Assembly: GCA_035295125.1 (NCBI GenBank)
Contig: DATGJP010000063.1
Location: 62,001-126,000, forward strand
Length of the DNA stretch: 64,000 nt
DNA from: JAICMB01 sp035295125
GTDB taxonomy: Bacteria > Acidobacteriota > Terriglobia > Bryobacterales > Bryobacteraceae
Reading direction: 5' to 3'
Under the pieces are notes generated by a model. It was not told the DNA's origin, made no database searches, and saw only the letters and a list, made by a program, of their open reading frames with translations. Of the stretch, positions 7,927 through 16,392 are shown in pieces (within the stretch, counting starts at the first letter, position 1; each line of letters starts with the position of its first letter). The position numbers were made by a program, and so were the translations under genes.

Positions 7927-9592
7927 CGTGTTGTTCCGGCGGAGCTGTGGGGATGCAGACCACGAACTCGGTCCCCTTGCTCATTTCGCTGCGCACACGA
8001 ATCGTACCCCCGTGCGCCTCGACGATCTTCTTCACCAGGTTCAAACCCAGTCCGGTCCCATGAATCTGCTCCGCCACGGCGTTACGGCCGCGATAGAACG
8101 GATCGAAAATGTGAGCCTGTTCCTCGGGAGGTATCCCCGGTCCCCGATCCGACACGCGGACCTCGATCGCCGGCCCATTCTCCTGTTCGATTCGCGACGC
8201 GGTCACACCGATCCAGTTGGATCCTTCCGTGCCGTATTTCACCGCGTTCTCCACCAGGTTCTGCAGCGCCTGCTTCATGGCCATGGGATCGCCCACGATG
8301 CGAGGTAAACCGGCCTCCACGTGCTTCTCGATCACCAGCTTTCCATCGTGCGCGGCATGGCTGGATTTCAGGCTGTCGTCGATGACGTCCGCGATGGCCA
8401 GCGGCTCCCGCGTCCGGATGACGTGCCCGGCGCGCGCGCTGGAGAAATTCAGAACCTCCTCCACCAGAGACCCCAGCCGCTCACTCTGCTCCTGTATGAG
8501 CGCGCCGTAGCGCTCCACCTGTTCTGGTCGGTTGGCGGTCTGCCGGCGCAGATTGAAGGCCGCCGTGCGAATGACCGTGAGCGGGGTCCGCAATTCATGC
8601 GAGACGCCGGCCACGAAGTTCATCTGCAGTTCCGCGAGCCGTTGAGAGCGCCGCGTATAGTGAACCATTACCCCGACCGTAGCGAGAATCAGAAGCAGGA
8701 TTCCGATGGACGTTGCCAGGTTCTGCCAGCGGGCTCGAGCGACCACCGCCTCGAGCGAGCCGGCCTGGTGCCGCACCATCAGCCGCCATCTCCCGGGCCC
8801 TGGGTCGCCGGGCGGGGGAGGCCCCTCGATTCCGGGAGGCGGAGGTTCACCGCCGAACCCCCGGCCCGGCCCAAACCGGGGAATCCGCAGATTGATTCGG
8901 AATAGATCCACCCAGGCATCCGGTGAGGTGCGAATGTCACTCGAGGCGCTCTGAAAGATGACCTTCGACGAGTCTGCATTATCGATAACCTCGGCGTCGT
9001 ACTCCAACTTGCCGTTGCCGTCGCCCAGGTATCGCCGCAGCAGCTCTGGTAACAACGTGTTGCGCGCATAATTCAGATTCAGTTCGGCGATCAGTAACTC
9101 CTGCTCCTCCGGAGGCGGACCGGGAGGACCCTGAGGCCCACGGCCTCCGTGGCCGCGTTCCCGAGCGATGCGAGGCAGGACCACCACATTGTCCGGCATC
9201 GAGCCAGGGGGCGGAGGTCGTACTCGCTGCCTCATGGAATCGAGTTCCTCGCGTACGGCGCTCCACTCCTCCGGCCATGCCGCAGCCCCAAAACGTCCGG
9301 TCTTTGGATCCAGCAGGATCAGCCCCGCCGGGTCTTCCCGAGGAACAGCCACGGCGAGCCTTGTGAACATCTGCGAAGGCTGAAGCGACCGGGCGCCAGT
9401 CGCAATCTCACCGTCGAAATCGCGTGCCAACTGGTTCAAGCCGCCTTGCAAATGTTGTTGCAGGGTTTCGCGCTCTGCGCGGCTCACTTCCGAAATCCAG
9501 CGGTTCTGGAGAATTGCCGACGCAGCGCAGAGAACAGCCAGCACGCCCACCGCAACCCAGGCGAGCCACGTCCGCCGCTCAACTTGCTCCAT
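7901..9592 (-). CDS. sensor histidine kinase
   Basis: A 563-residue membrane-bound kinase. The first transmembrane helix is at about 8-28 and the second at about 290-312. Between them is a periplasmic region rich in Pro/Gly (PPPPGSMPDN, GGEPPPPGIEGPPPPGDPG). The phospho-acceptor is His332 in VSHELRTP (HisKA). The ATPase domain shows the N box LVENAVKYG, G1 DRGPGIPPEE and G2 GTGLGLNLVKKIVEAHGG. It phosphorylates the regulator encoded immediately downstream with a 26-base overlap. It lies 30 bases after the permease gene at 9623-10888, indicating a common transcript. The periplasmic part matches no sensor family I recognise. Confidence 0.95.
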   Translation of the reverse strand: MEQVERRTWLAWVAVGVLAVLCAASAILQNRWISEVSRAERETLQQHLQGGLNQLARDFDGEIATGARSLQPSQMFTRLAVAVPREDPAGLILLDPKTGRFGAAAWPEEWSAVREELDSMRQRVRPPPPGSMPDNVVVLPRIARERGHGGRGPQGPPGPPPEEQELLIAELNLNYARNTLLPELLRRYLGDGNGKLEYDAEVIDNADSSKVIFQSASSDIRTSPDAWVDLFRINLRIPRFGPGRGFGGEPPPPGIEGPPPPGDPGPGRWRLMVRHQAGSLEAVVARARWQNLATSIGILLLILATVGVMVHYTRRSQRLAELQMNFVAGVSHELRTPLTVIRTAAFNLRRQTANRPEQVERYGALIQEQSERLGSLVEEVLNFSSARAGHVIRTREPLAIADVIDDSLKSSHAAHDGKLVIEKHVEAGLPRIVGDPMAMKQALQNLVENAVKYGTEGSNWIGVTASRIEQENGPAIEVRVSDRGPGIPPEEQAHIFDPFYRGRNAVAEQIHGTGLGLNLVKKIVEAHGGTIRVRSEMSKGTEFVVCIPTAPPEQHDELAHSTD

Positions 9593-9622
9593 TGTTGCAA
9601 TGATAACGTCGTGACTTGCCGG

Positions 9623-10888
9623 TTACTCGTACTGCAGCGCTACCACCGGATCCAACCTTGCAGCCTTCATCGCCGGCCAGGTTCCGAAGAACAGCCCGAC
9701 ACTCACGCTGACGACGACTCCCAGAATTGCGGCCCAGAGCGGCACCGAGGTCGGCAGGTTGGGAAAAACGATTCGGAACACGAAGGATACCAGCCAACCC
9801 AGGCTCATCCCAAACAGGCCGCCCAGACCTGTCAGCACCACGGATTCCGTCAGAAACTGGACGACAATATCGACCTTACGGGCGCCGACCGCTTTGCGAA
9901 TCCCGATTTCGCGCGTTCGCTCCGTTACGGAGACCAGCATGATGTTCATCACGCCGATTCCGCCCACCAGCAATCCGATGGAGCTCAGCACCACCATGAC
10001 GATCGCCACCGTCGCGGTGATGCGATGGAAGTCTTCCAGCATCTGGTTACCTGTGGAAAGCCAGAAATCGTCGGGCTTGTTGGCGGGAACCTTGCGTAAC
10101 TGCCGCAGGACCATTTGAGATTCGTCAATCGCCCGCTCCGCCAGGCCCGGCCTCGCGACAATCACGAACATGATGTGCTTGGCATTCGGGAACATCTTAC
10201 GCATCGTGAAGTAGGGCAGCAGCACGCGCCGGTCTTCCTGCCCCGGGAAGGCTGCCGCCATGCGGGCCATCACGCCGCGCACTTCAAACTGGTGCCCATT
10301 GACTTCGATCCACTTGCCGATCGGATCGCCGCTGCCCTGGAACAATGTTTTGTACACATGCTCGCCGATCACCACAATCGGCTCATGCCGCCGATCTTCC
10401 TCACCGGTAAAGAAGCGGCCGTAGAGCATCTTCTCAGCGCCGCCTACCGCGTAACTCTCCTCGGTGCCCGCGAATTCGATGTTGTAGAGATCCTTGCTGC
10501 CATACTTGACGCGATCGATCCAGCCACCCTCCCCGAACGTGTTCGGGCTAAACAGGTACGGAGCAATATGCAGCACGGAAGGGCATCGCTCCTCAATGGC
10601 GCGCGCCGCTTCCCAGGTGAGTGGTTTTCGCTTCCATTCCTCCGCGGTGATGTTGCCGCGGAAGCCGATATTGAACTGAAACGCGAAAATCGTGTCGGGT
10701 CCGAAGCTTCGCGTCACTTCGGTTATGACGCCATTTACACCCGTGATAATTGACCCAACAGCGATCACCGTCCCGGTGCCGATAATCACACCGAGCACCG
10801 TCAACAGGCTCCGCATCTTGTGCTCGCGAACGGTGTCCAGCGCCATGCGAACGGAAGATTGGATCTCGGTGATCGTCATCTTTCCCAC
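9623..10888 (-). CDS. MacB-like ABC transporter permease
   Basis: A 421-residue permease of the MacB/FtsX type. One N-terminal transmembrane helix (MRSLLTVLGVIIGTGTVIAVGS) is followed by a large periplasmic core (about 45-280). Three helices then form the FtsX domain, containing the signature TREIGIRKAVGARKVDIVVQFLTESV and ending WPAMKAARLDPVVALQYE. Such proteins act mechanically on periplasmic substrates, driven by a separate ATPase. Its start overlaps the end of the preceding permease by 13 bases. No ATPase gene is encoded nearby, unlike typical MacB or YknYZ loci. Confidence 0.92.
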   Translation of the reverse strand: MGKMTITEIQSSVRMALDTVREHKMRSLLTVLGVIIGTGTVIAVGSIITGVNGVITEVTRSFGPDTIFAFQFNIGFRGNITAEEWKRKPLTWEAARAIEERCPSVLHIAPYLFSPNTFGEGGWIDRVKYGSKDLYNIEFAGTEESYAVGGAEKMLYGRFFTGEEDRRHEPIVVIGEHVYKTLFQGSGDPIGKWIEVNGHQFEVRGVMARMAAAFPGQEDRRVLLPYFTMRKMFPNAKHIMFVIVARPGLAERAIDESQMVLRQLRKVPANKPDDFWLSTGNQMLEDFHRITATVAIVMVVLSSIGLLVGGIGVMNIMLVSVTERTREIGIRKAVGARKVDIVVQFLTESVVLTGLGGLFGMSLGWLVSFVFRIVFPNLPTSVPLWAAILGVVVSVSVGLFFGTWPAMKAARLDPVVALQYE

Positions 10889-12117
10889 CGCAGCGCCTGG
10901 ATGGGATCCAGTTGAGCCGCCCTCTTTGCTGGGTACACGCCGAAAAACAATCCGACCAGTGCGGATAGGCCCACGCCGACGAAGATCGCAGTCGCAGGCA
11001 CCGCAATCGGCATGGGTGTGAATGCTTCAACGATCAGCGCGATGATCCAGGCCAGCGTTACCCCGAACAACCCTCCGGAAGCCGACAGCAGCGACGATTC
11101 GATCAGAAACTGACGCAGAATATCTCCCCGGCTGGCTCCCACCGATTTCCGGATTCCAATCTCGTAGGTCCGTTCCGTTACCACCGCGAGCATGATGTTC
11201 ATGATGACCACGCCGCCCACCACCATGAAGACCGAGACAATACCGACTGCCATGGTGGCCAGCACGCCCGTCAGGCGGTCCCAGATCGCCACGAGTGACG
11301 CAGACGCGATCAGTCCGAAGTTATCCTGCTGGTTCGGACGCAGCCGGCGATATGCCCTCAGGAGCGCCCGCGCCTCGTCCTGCGCGTCGTCCAGACGTTC
11401 GCGATTGAGCGCCAGCGCGTTAAACGTCACGTCCGGATGCGCGCCGAACTCCTTAAAGAACGTGGTGACCGGAATGATGACGAACGTGTCCCGCGACTGT
11501 CCAAAAACGGACCCGCGCTTGGCCGCCATTCCGATGATCTGAAACGGACGGCCGCCGACGCTGATTGTCTTGCCGACGGGGTCCCGGTCCGGGAAGAAGC
11601 GCTCCCTGATGTCATTGCCGATGAAGGCCAGCGACAGGCGCTTCTGCTCGTCGAATTCCGAAATGAATCGTCCCGACACGACGTCGAGATTCGAGATCAC
11701 GGCGAAATTCGGAGTGACCCCCATCAGGTCGACCCCACCTAAGTCCTGATCGTGGTAGTGGGCCGTAACACCCTTCTCGGCCTCCATTCCGACCTGCCGG
11801 ACCAGCGTGAGGCGGCTCTTGAGAAAATCGAACTCCTCGACGGTAAGCTTGGGGTTCTTGCGCTGCAGTTCAAGATACTTCTTGGGATCGAATTCGCCCA
11901 GGATCGGGATGCGCTGGATTTGAAATCCATCGGTGCCCATATCGGACACCTGCGTGGCGACATAGACATCCATTCCGTGCACCATCGACATGACGACGAT
12001 CAGCGTCGTGGTGGCGAGAATGACGCCAAGTAACGTAAGGAAGCTGCGGAGTTTGCTCGAATGCAACGAGCTTACGGCGACGGACAACGCCTCGCGGTAG
12101 GAAGCGAGTGAGCGCAT
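10876..12117 (-). CDS. MacB-like ABC transporter permease
   Basis: A 413-residue paralogue of the next gene with the same plan: N-terminal helix (LRSFLTLLGVILATTTLIVVMS), periplasmic core, then three helices with TERTYEIGIRKSVGASRGDILRQF and the terminal FGVYPAKRAAQLDPIQALRWE. It is the first gene of the operon permease, permease, kinase, regulator. Two adjacent single-chain permeases suggest a heterodimeric exporter or mechanotransducer, but this is inference. The upstream 500 bases contain no ATPase or membrane-fusion gene. Confidence 0.92.
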   Translation of the reverse strand: MRSLASYREALSVAVSSLHSSKLRSFLTLLGVILATTTLIVVMSMVHGMDVYVATQVSDMGTDGFQIQRIPILGEFDPKKYLELQRKNPKLTVEEFDFLKSRLTLVRQVGMEAEKGVTAHYHDQDLGGVDLMGVTPNFAVISNLDVVSGRFISEFDEQKRLSLAFIGNDIRERFFPDRDPVGKTISVGGRPFQIIGMAAKRGSVFGQSRDTFVIIPVTTFFKEFGAHPDVTFNALALNRERLDDAQDEARALLRAYRRLRPNQQDNFGLIASASLVAIWDRLTGVLATMAVGIVSVFMVVGGVVIMNIMLAVVTERTYEIGIRKSVGASRGDILRQFLIESSLLSASGGLFGVTLAWIIALIVEAFTPMPIAVPATAIFVGVGLSALVGLFFGVYPAKRAAQLDPIQALRWER

Positions 12118-12618
12118 GGCTCTACTACTATGTTAAACGGTCGCGCTACGCCGAATGTTCGATGAAAACAGCAGTGGAGATGGGTCCGATGCAGCGGATG
12201 CAGGGCAGGTTTGCAATCTGTCGCGATGGACCGCGGGTCCACGAAAGCAGATGAAAACAAAGGTGGCACAGCGCGCCTTTGGCGCAAACGCAGTGGAAAC
12301 ATGAAGAGGCGTCCTCCTTTTTGTAATGTGTCGTTGAGGCTTCAATTCAGCGACACAAGGAGAACGCCATGAAATAGTTTATCGACAAGTCGGTTCCGAA
12401 ATCGCAGGGGTCCTGACGGGATTCGATCGTCTGGTATTTCGTGCCACGCCACGGCGCTTGAACTACTGCTATCGGGATAAGAGCTGCGGGAATTGAGCTG
12501 GGGAGTGTAATGCGGGCGGCCGAGACGAATCGGTTGCACGAAGAGACAGCATAAATTGTCGCGACTCGCAAGACTCTCAGGTTTAGTAATGCAGGGCGAA
12601 CGGAGCTAAAGTGAGCGT
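12118..12618. other. intergenic region without a supported gene
   Basis: About 500 bases between divergent genes. Short open frames here have no recognisable motif. A degenerate copy of the window's hairpin element may lie at 12262-12285 (GGTGGCACAG then GCGCC-TTT-GGCGC). Promoters for the permease operon (minus) and the YD-repeat operon (plus) must lie here, but no clear boxes are seen. Confidence 0.5.
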
Positions 12619-13524
12619 GTGACCGATCGGGAAGAGGCCGGATTACGAGGAAGCGTGCGATTCTGCCGCACCGAGATCGATTATCGGCAATCGGACCGGC
12701 CCTGGGTTATGGTGACGAGCGATACCTATTCGCTCGCGGGATCGCTTATCGAATGGAGACATCAAAATCCGGATGGTTCCTGCTGGTCGATCGCCGCACG
12801 GTACGGTGACGACGGCAAGTTACTCGAAAAGGAGCATTCCGGCGGCCCCGCCGGAGCGGAACTCTACTCCTACCACTACGATGCGTTCGGGCGGTTGGAT
12901 CGAGTGACGCTGCGTTCCGCAAAACAGGACGAGCGAATCTTCGAGTCGGTCCAGTACGCTCAGGACGGGACGAAGACGAGGACATCTTACCCAACGCCGC
13001 TGGATGAGGAGCAGCGCAAGTCAACGGGAGTATCGGTGGAGGCGGCGCTGCATTCATCCATCGATACTGTCGTAATTATGACGCTACTCGATACTGATGA
13101 CCGACCCATACGCAAGGTTCTCTACGATGCCGACGAGCGCATTATCCGGCGCATCGGGTTTCGTTACGACGACCGCGGCCTGCTGGTAGAAGAAGGCGAA
13201 TTGATCGATGGCGTCATGCAGGAGGATTTTCGGAATCTTTATCGTTACGATGCGCTTGGCCGGAAAACCGAAGTCGACCGGCATTGTGGGAACCATGCAC
13301 GGGTCCTCCGAACGTATACATACAATGAGCACGGGGACGTGGAGTTGGAACACATTCGGCAAAATGTTCTGCTATTCGACGAAGGGACGCAGGAGTGGTC
13401 TCAGGAGTTCGGCTATGAATACGATCCTGCCGGGAATTGGACCCGCCGAACTCTGGACACGGTTCTGCACACGGCGGAACGACGCTCCGTCCGGATCGAA
13501 CAGCGCGAACTTACGTATTTCTGA
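12619..13524 (+). CDS. YD/RHS-like repeat protein
   Basis: A 301-residue protein with no signal peptide, starting at GTG. It contains at least five YD-type repeats: YDAFGRLDRVT, YDADERIIRRIGF, YDDRGLLVEEGE, YDALGRKTEVDR and YDPAGNWTRR, plus the related YNEHGDVELEHI. YD repeats normally build the shell of RHS/teneurin toxins and wall proteins of over 1000 residues. Here the protein is short, apparently cytoplasmic and lacks an RHS core or toxin tip. It precedes the FKBP-DinB gene by 19 bases. Function unknown; this may be a standalone beta-sheet protein. Confidence 0.75.
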   Translation: MTDREEAGLRGSVRFCRTEIDYRQSDRPWVMVTSDTYSLAGSLIEWRHQNPDGSCWSIAARYGDDGKLLEKEHSGGPAGAELYSYHYDAFGRLDRVTLRSAKQDERIFESVQYAQDGTKTRTSYPTPLDEEQRKSTGVSVEAALHSSIDTVVIMTLLDTDDRPIRKVLYDADERIIRRIGFRYDDRGLLVEEGELIDGVMQEDFRNLYRYDALGRKTEVDRHCGNHARVLRTYTYNEHGDVELEHIRQNVLLFDEGTQEWSQEFGYEYDPAGNWTRRTLDTVLHTAERRSVRIEQRELTYF

Positions 13525-13543
13525 CCTGAAGGATAATGTGGGA

Positions 13544-14443
13544 ATGCGCTTTGCCCCTTTATTCCTGCTGGCCGCCGCTCTTGCTAGCGGTCAGTCGTTC
13601 AGTCCCACGATGCCGGCATCGGTGCCTGAAGTTACCGGAACCGTCGTGGAAGGACCCATGCTGCGGTATATCGACATCAAGCAGGGCGATGGGGCGCCGG
13701 CCGAGGCCGGGAAGCAATACACGGTGAACTACACGGGCTGGTTGCGCGATGGAACGCAGTTCGACTCCTCGGTGGGACGGGACCCACTGCAATTCGTGCA
13801 GGGTCGGAGGCAGGTGATCGCGGGCTTCGATATTGGATTCGACGGCATGAAAGTGGGCGGCAAGCGGCGGATTTTCATTCCGTATCAACTCGCGTATGGC
13901 GAGCAGCAACGCGGCAAGATTCCTCCGAAATCGGAGCTGATCTTCGATATCGAGCTGCTGGATGTGAAGCCGGCGACGCAGCCGGCTCCCGCGGCCGATC
14001 TGCTGTTCCTGTTTAACAACCTGCAGGATGGCGTAACGGCGCTAGCCAAGTCGGTACCGGCGCCGAAGTATACGTGGCGCCCTACCGAGAAGGAGAGCAC
14101 GTTCCGTGAGATCTTTCTTCATATCGCGTATGAGAATCACACGCTCGTGATGTGTGCCAACGGCGCGCCAAAGGATGACATCAACAAGCAGATGCAGGCG
14201 CAGGAGAAAGGCATTAAAGAGACTCTCACGAAAGAGCAGATCCTCACGAAGCTGGCGGATAGTTTCAACGAGGTGAAGACCGCCCTCGAGAATGCACGTG
14301 CCGGCTCCCTGACACGCGACGTTGATCTTTTCGGCCAGCAGACGACCCAGCGCGCGGTCTTCGGCTTTTTGAATACGGAGATGGCCGGGTATCTGGGCCA
14401 GGCGATTGCATACGCGCGGATGAACGGAATTCCCATCAAATAA
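13544..14443 (+). CDS. exported FKBP-type peptidyl-prolyl isomerase fused to a DinB-like domain
   Basis: A 299-residue protein. The start at 13544 gives a clean signal peptide (MRFAPLFLLAAALASGQS); an open extension back to 13208 runs through the YD-repeat gene and is rejected. Residues about 40-145 are an FKBP domain with the usual pattern: VNYTGWLRDGTQFDSS, then VIAGFDIGFDGMKVGGKRR, IPYQLAYGE and ELIFDIELLDV. Residues about 155-299 form a four-helix DinB-like domain (LLFLFNNLQDGVTALAKSV, FREIFLHIAYENHTLV, LNTEMAGYLGQAIAYARMNG). The HIAYENH and GYLGQAIAY segments sit where the DinB metal-binding histidines normally occur. It is likely in an operon with its neighbours (gaps of 19 and 14 bases). 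Confidence 0.88.
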   Translation: MRFAPLFLLAAALASGQSFSPTMPASVPEVTGTVVEGPMLRYIDIKQGDGAPAEAGKQYTVNYTGWLRDGTQFDSSVGRDPLQFVQGRRQVIAGFDIGFDGMKVGGKRRIFIPYQLAYGEQQRGKIPPKSELIFDIELLDVKPATQPAPAADLLFLFNNLQDGVTALAKSVPAPKYTWRPTEKESTFREIFLHIAYENHTLVMCANGAPKDDINKQMQAQEKGIKETLTKEQILTKLADSFNEVKTALENARAGSLTRDVDLFGQQTTQRAVFGFLNTEMAGYLGQAIAYARMNGIPIK

Positions 14444-14457
14444 AATCTACGGACGAT

Positions 14458-15135
14458 ATGGGGGACGATACTCTCGCCGCCAGCCTCCGTGGGTTCGGCC
14501 CGATCGGAATCCTATCGATACTCGTTATCCTTCTTGCCGGCAATTTCAGTGTCGGCAACGCTGCGATAGTGCCCGCGGGCGCTTTACTGGCACTGGCTTG
14601 GGCGCGACTCTCGCGCACACCATGGCAGGCACTAGGATACGTCCGGCCAAAGAGTTGGATCGCTACTTTGGCCTTCGGGTTTGCGTTTGGCATTTCGTTC
14701 AAGATCGCCATGAAAATGCTGGTGATGCCGCTTCTTGGGGCAGATCCGGTCAATCACACATATCATTTCCTGTCGGGAAACGCCGCCATGCTTCCCGGCG
14801 CCGTCTGGACGATGCTGGTTGCAGGCTTTGGAGAAGAGACGGTATACCGCGGATTCCTGTTCGAACGCGCGGCTAAGCTGTTCGGACCGAGTGCCGCCGC
14901 AAGAGGCGTGACCGTGCTGTTAACCGCAGGGTTATTCGCCGCCGCCCACTATGTGGATCAAGGGCTGACGGGCGTCGAACAAGCTCTGATGACCGGCCTC
15001 GTATTCGGCTCGATCTTCGCGACCACCGGTCACATCTTTTTTCTGATGGCGGCACACGCGGCGTTCGACCTGACCGCAGTCGCGATCATCTACTGGGATC
15101 TGGAATCTAAGGTGTCGCACTTCGTCTTCCGATAA
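14458..15135 (+). CDS. CPBP family intramembrane metalloprotease
   Basis: A 225-residue integral membrane protein with about seven hydrophobic helices. It has the family motifs: EETVYRGFLFER (EExxxR, near residue 122), the His in AAHYVDQG (motif 2) and the C-terminal HAAFDL (motif 3). CPBP (CAAX protease and bacteriocin-processing) proteins cleave within the membrane, and bacterial members process peptides or confer bacteriocin immunity. The gene is 14 bases after the FKBP-DinB gene. Its last 46 bases overlap the convergent phosphatase gene. Confidence 0.88.
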   Translation: MGDDTLAASLRGFGPIGILSILVILLAGNFSVGNAAIVPAGALLALAWARLSRTPWQALGYVRPKSWIATLAFGFAFGISFKIAMKMLVMPLLGADPVNHTYHFLSGNAAMLPGAVWTMLVAGFGEETVYRGFLFERAAKLFGPSAAARGVTVLLTAGLFAAAHYVDQGLTGVEQALMTGLVFGSIFATTGHIFFLMAAHAAFDLTAVAIIYWDLESKVSHFVFR

Positions 15136-16367
15136 TGTCCAGCCGGGTCTTCCCTGCATTGCGCCACCACGATCGTGATATCGTCCTGCTGCTCTTCCGG
15201 GCTAAACCGCTGCACCTCCTCCACGATGGACGAGATCAAGTTATCCGGGGCCAGCCCACCGCTCCTTCGGAGCGCCTCCACCAGCCGGCATTCACCAAAG
15301 TCCTCGCCCGCGTCATTCAGCGATTCGGAAATGCCGTCTGTATACAGAGCCAGCGTGTCTCCCGGATAAAGCTGCTGTTCGCCAATCGAGCAATCCCAGC
15401 GCTCGAAAAGTCCCACCACCGTGGTCGTAGACTCCAGCCGCTCCATCGCACCGTCGGCGCGCAGCAGCAATGCCGGAAGATGGCCGCAATTCACGTAACG
15501 CACGCGGCTGGTGTTGTCATCGTATTCGGCGAAAAGCAGCGTGGCATAGGAGCACTCATCGGAATTCTCATAAAAGTGCTGGTTGACCGAGCGCAGTAGC
15601 CGTCGGGGGTCGTCCGAAGCATTAGCGCATTGACTGCGCAGACTCGCCTGCAGATTGGCCATGAGCAGTGCGGCGGCAATCCCCTTGCCCGACACGTCCG
15701 CAATCACCAGGCCATAGCGCCCGCGGCCGAGGTCCAGTACATCGTGATAATCTCCCCCAACTTGCCGCGCCTGAATGCAAGACGCGGCGTATACGAGGGT
15801 CTCCATGGGAGGCCGCTTATGCGGCAGCAGCCTGGCCTGTACCTGCTTCGCAATTGCGATTTCCTGGGCGGCGCGGCGTTCGGCTTCCTGCGTCTCGGCA
15901 ATCCGCCGGCGGCGTGCTTCTATTCGCCGATTGACTTCGTCAAAGCCGGCCAGCACGAACGCGTTTCCATCCGGGTCGCGGAATTGCGTGAAGGTGCCGC
16001 CCCAAACTGGCGAATTCTCTGCCGGCGCCTCCGCGATACCGAACGTGACGCGCCGCAAGCGCGGTGAAAAGGAAAAACGGACACCGCGTTGCCGCCATTT
16101 CGCGTAAGTGGTGAGGACGTCTTCAGTGACCAGCACGACCCCCGTCGAGCGGCCGATCCGTTCGTAATCCCTGGAATCCGGCGGCGGGGCCACGAGCGAC
16201 AGAACCGCGGTGCCATCCGGCGGCGACACCGCGACCCAACGGTCGCCCGACTGGAGGCGCCCGTCGAATGCCAGAGTGAAGCCAAGCTGGTCGACGTAGA
16301 AGCGCAGGCTCGCATCCTGGTTGCGAACGTAGATGTTGACGGCGTGGATACCGAGAAACGGCTCCAT
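15090..16367 (-). CDS. VOC (glyoxalase-like) domain fused to SpoIIE-type PP2C phosphatase
   Basis: A 425-residue soluble protein. Residues 1-140 form a VOC fold (GIHAVNIYVRNQDASLRFYV, then TFTQFRDPDGNAFVLAGFD). A basic coiled coil follows (RRIEARRRRIAETQEAERR, about 145-180). Residues 185-405 are a SpoIIE/RsbU phosphatase with metal-ligand motifs GGDYHDVL, VIADVSGKGIAAALLMA, VNCGHLPALLL, LYTDGISES and QQDDITIVVA. RsbU-type phosphatases dephosphorylate an anti-sigma antagonist. The VOC domain in the sensor position suggests gating by a small ligand or metal. The N-terminal VOC retains few acidic metal ligands. No Rsb partners are encoded nearby. Confidence 0.9.
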   Translation of the reverse strand: MEPFLGIHAVNIYVRNQDASLRFYVDQLGFTLAFDGRLQSGDRWVAVSPPDGTAVLSLVAPPPDSRDYERIGRSTGVVLVTEDVLTTYAKWRQRGVRFSFSPRLRRVTFGIAEAPAENSPVWGGTFTQFRDPDGNAFVLAGFDEVNRRIEARRRRIAETQEAERRAAQEIAIAKQVQARLLPHKRPPMETLVYAASCIQARQVGGDYHDVLDLGRGRYGLVIADVSGKGIAAALLMANLQASLRSQCANASDDPRRLLRSVNQHFYENSDECSYATLLFAEYDDNTSRVRYVNCGHLPALLLRADGAMERLESTTTVVGLFERWDCSIGEQQLYPGDTLALYTDGISESLNDAGEDFGECRLVEALRRSGGLAPDNLISSIVEEVQRFSPEEQQDDITIVVAQCREDPAGHYRKTKCDTLDSRSQ

Positions 16368-16392
16368 GGGAGCGATTATAAGACGCTGGCGC

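Noticed and set aside
13208..13543. N-terminal extension of the FKBP-DinB frame
   Set aside because: It overlaps the YD-repeat coding region in another frame. The signal peptide begins at 13544.
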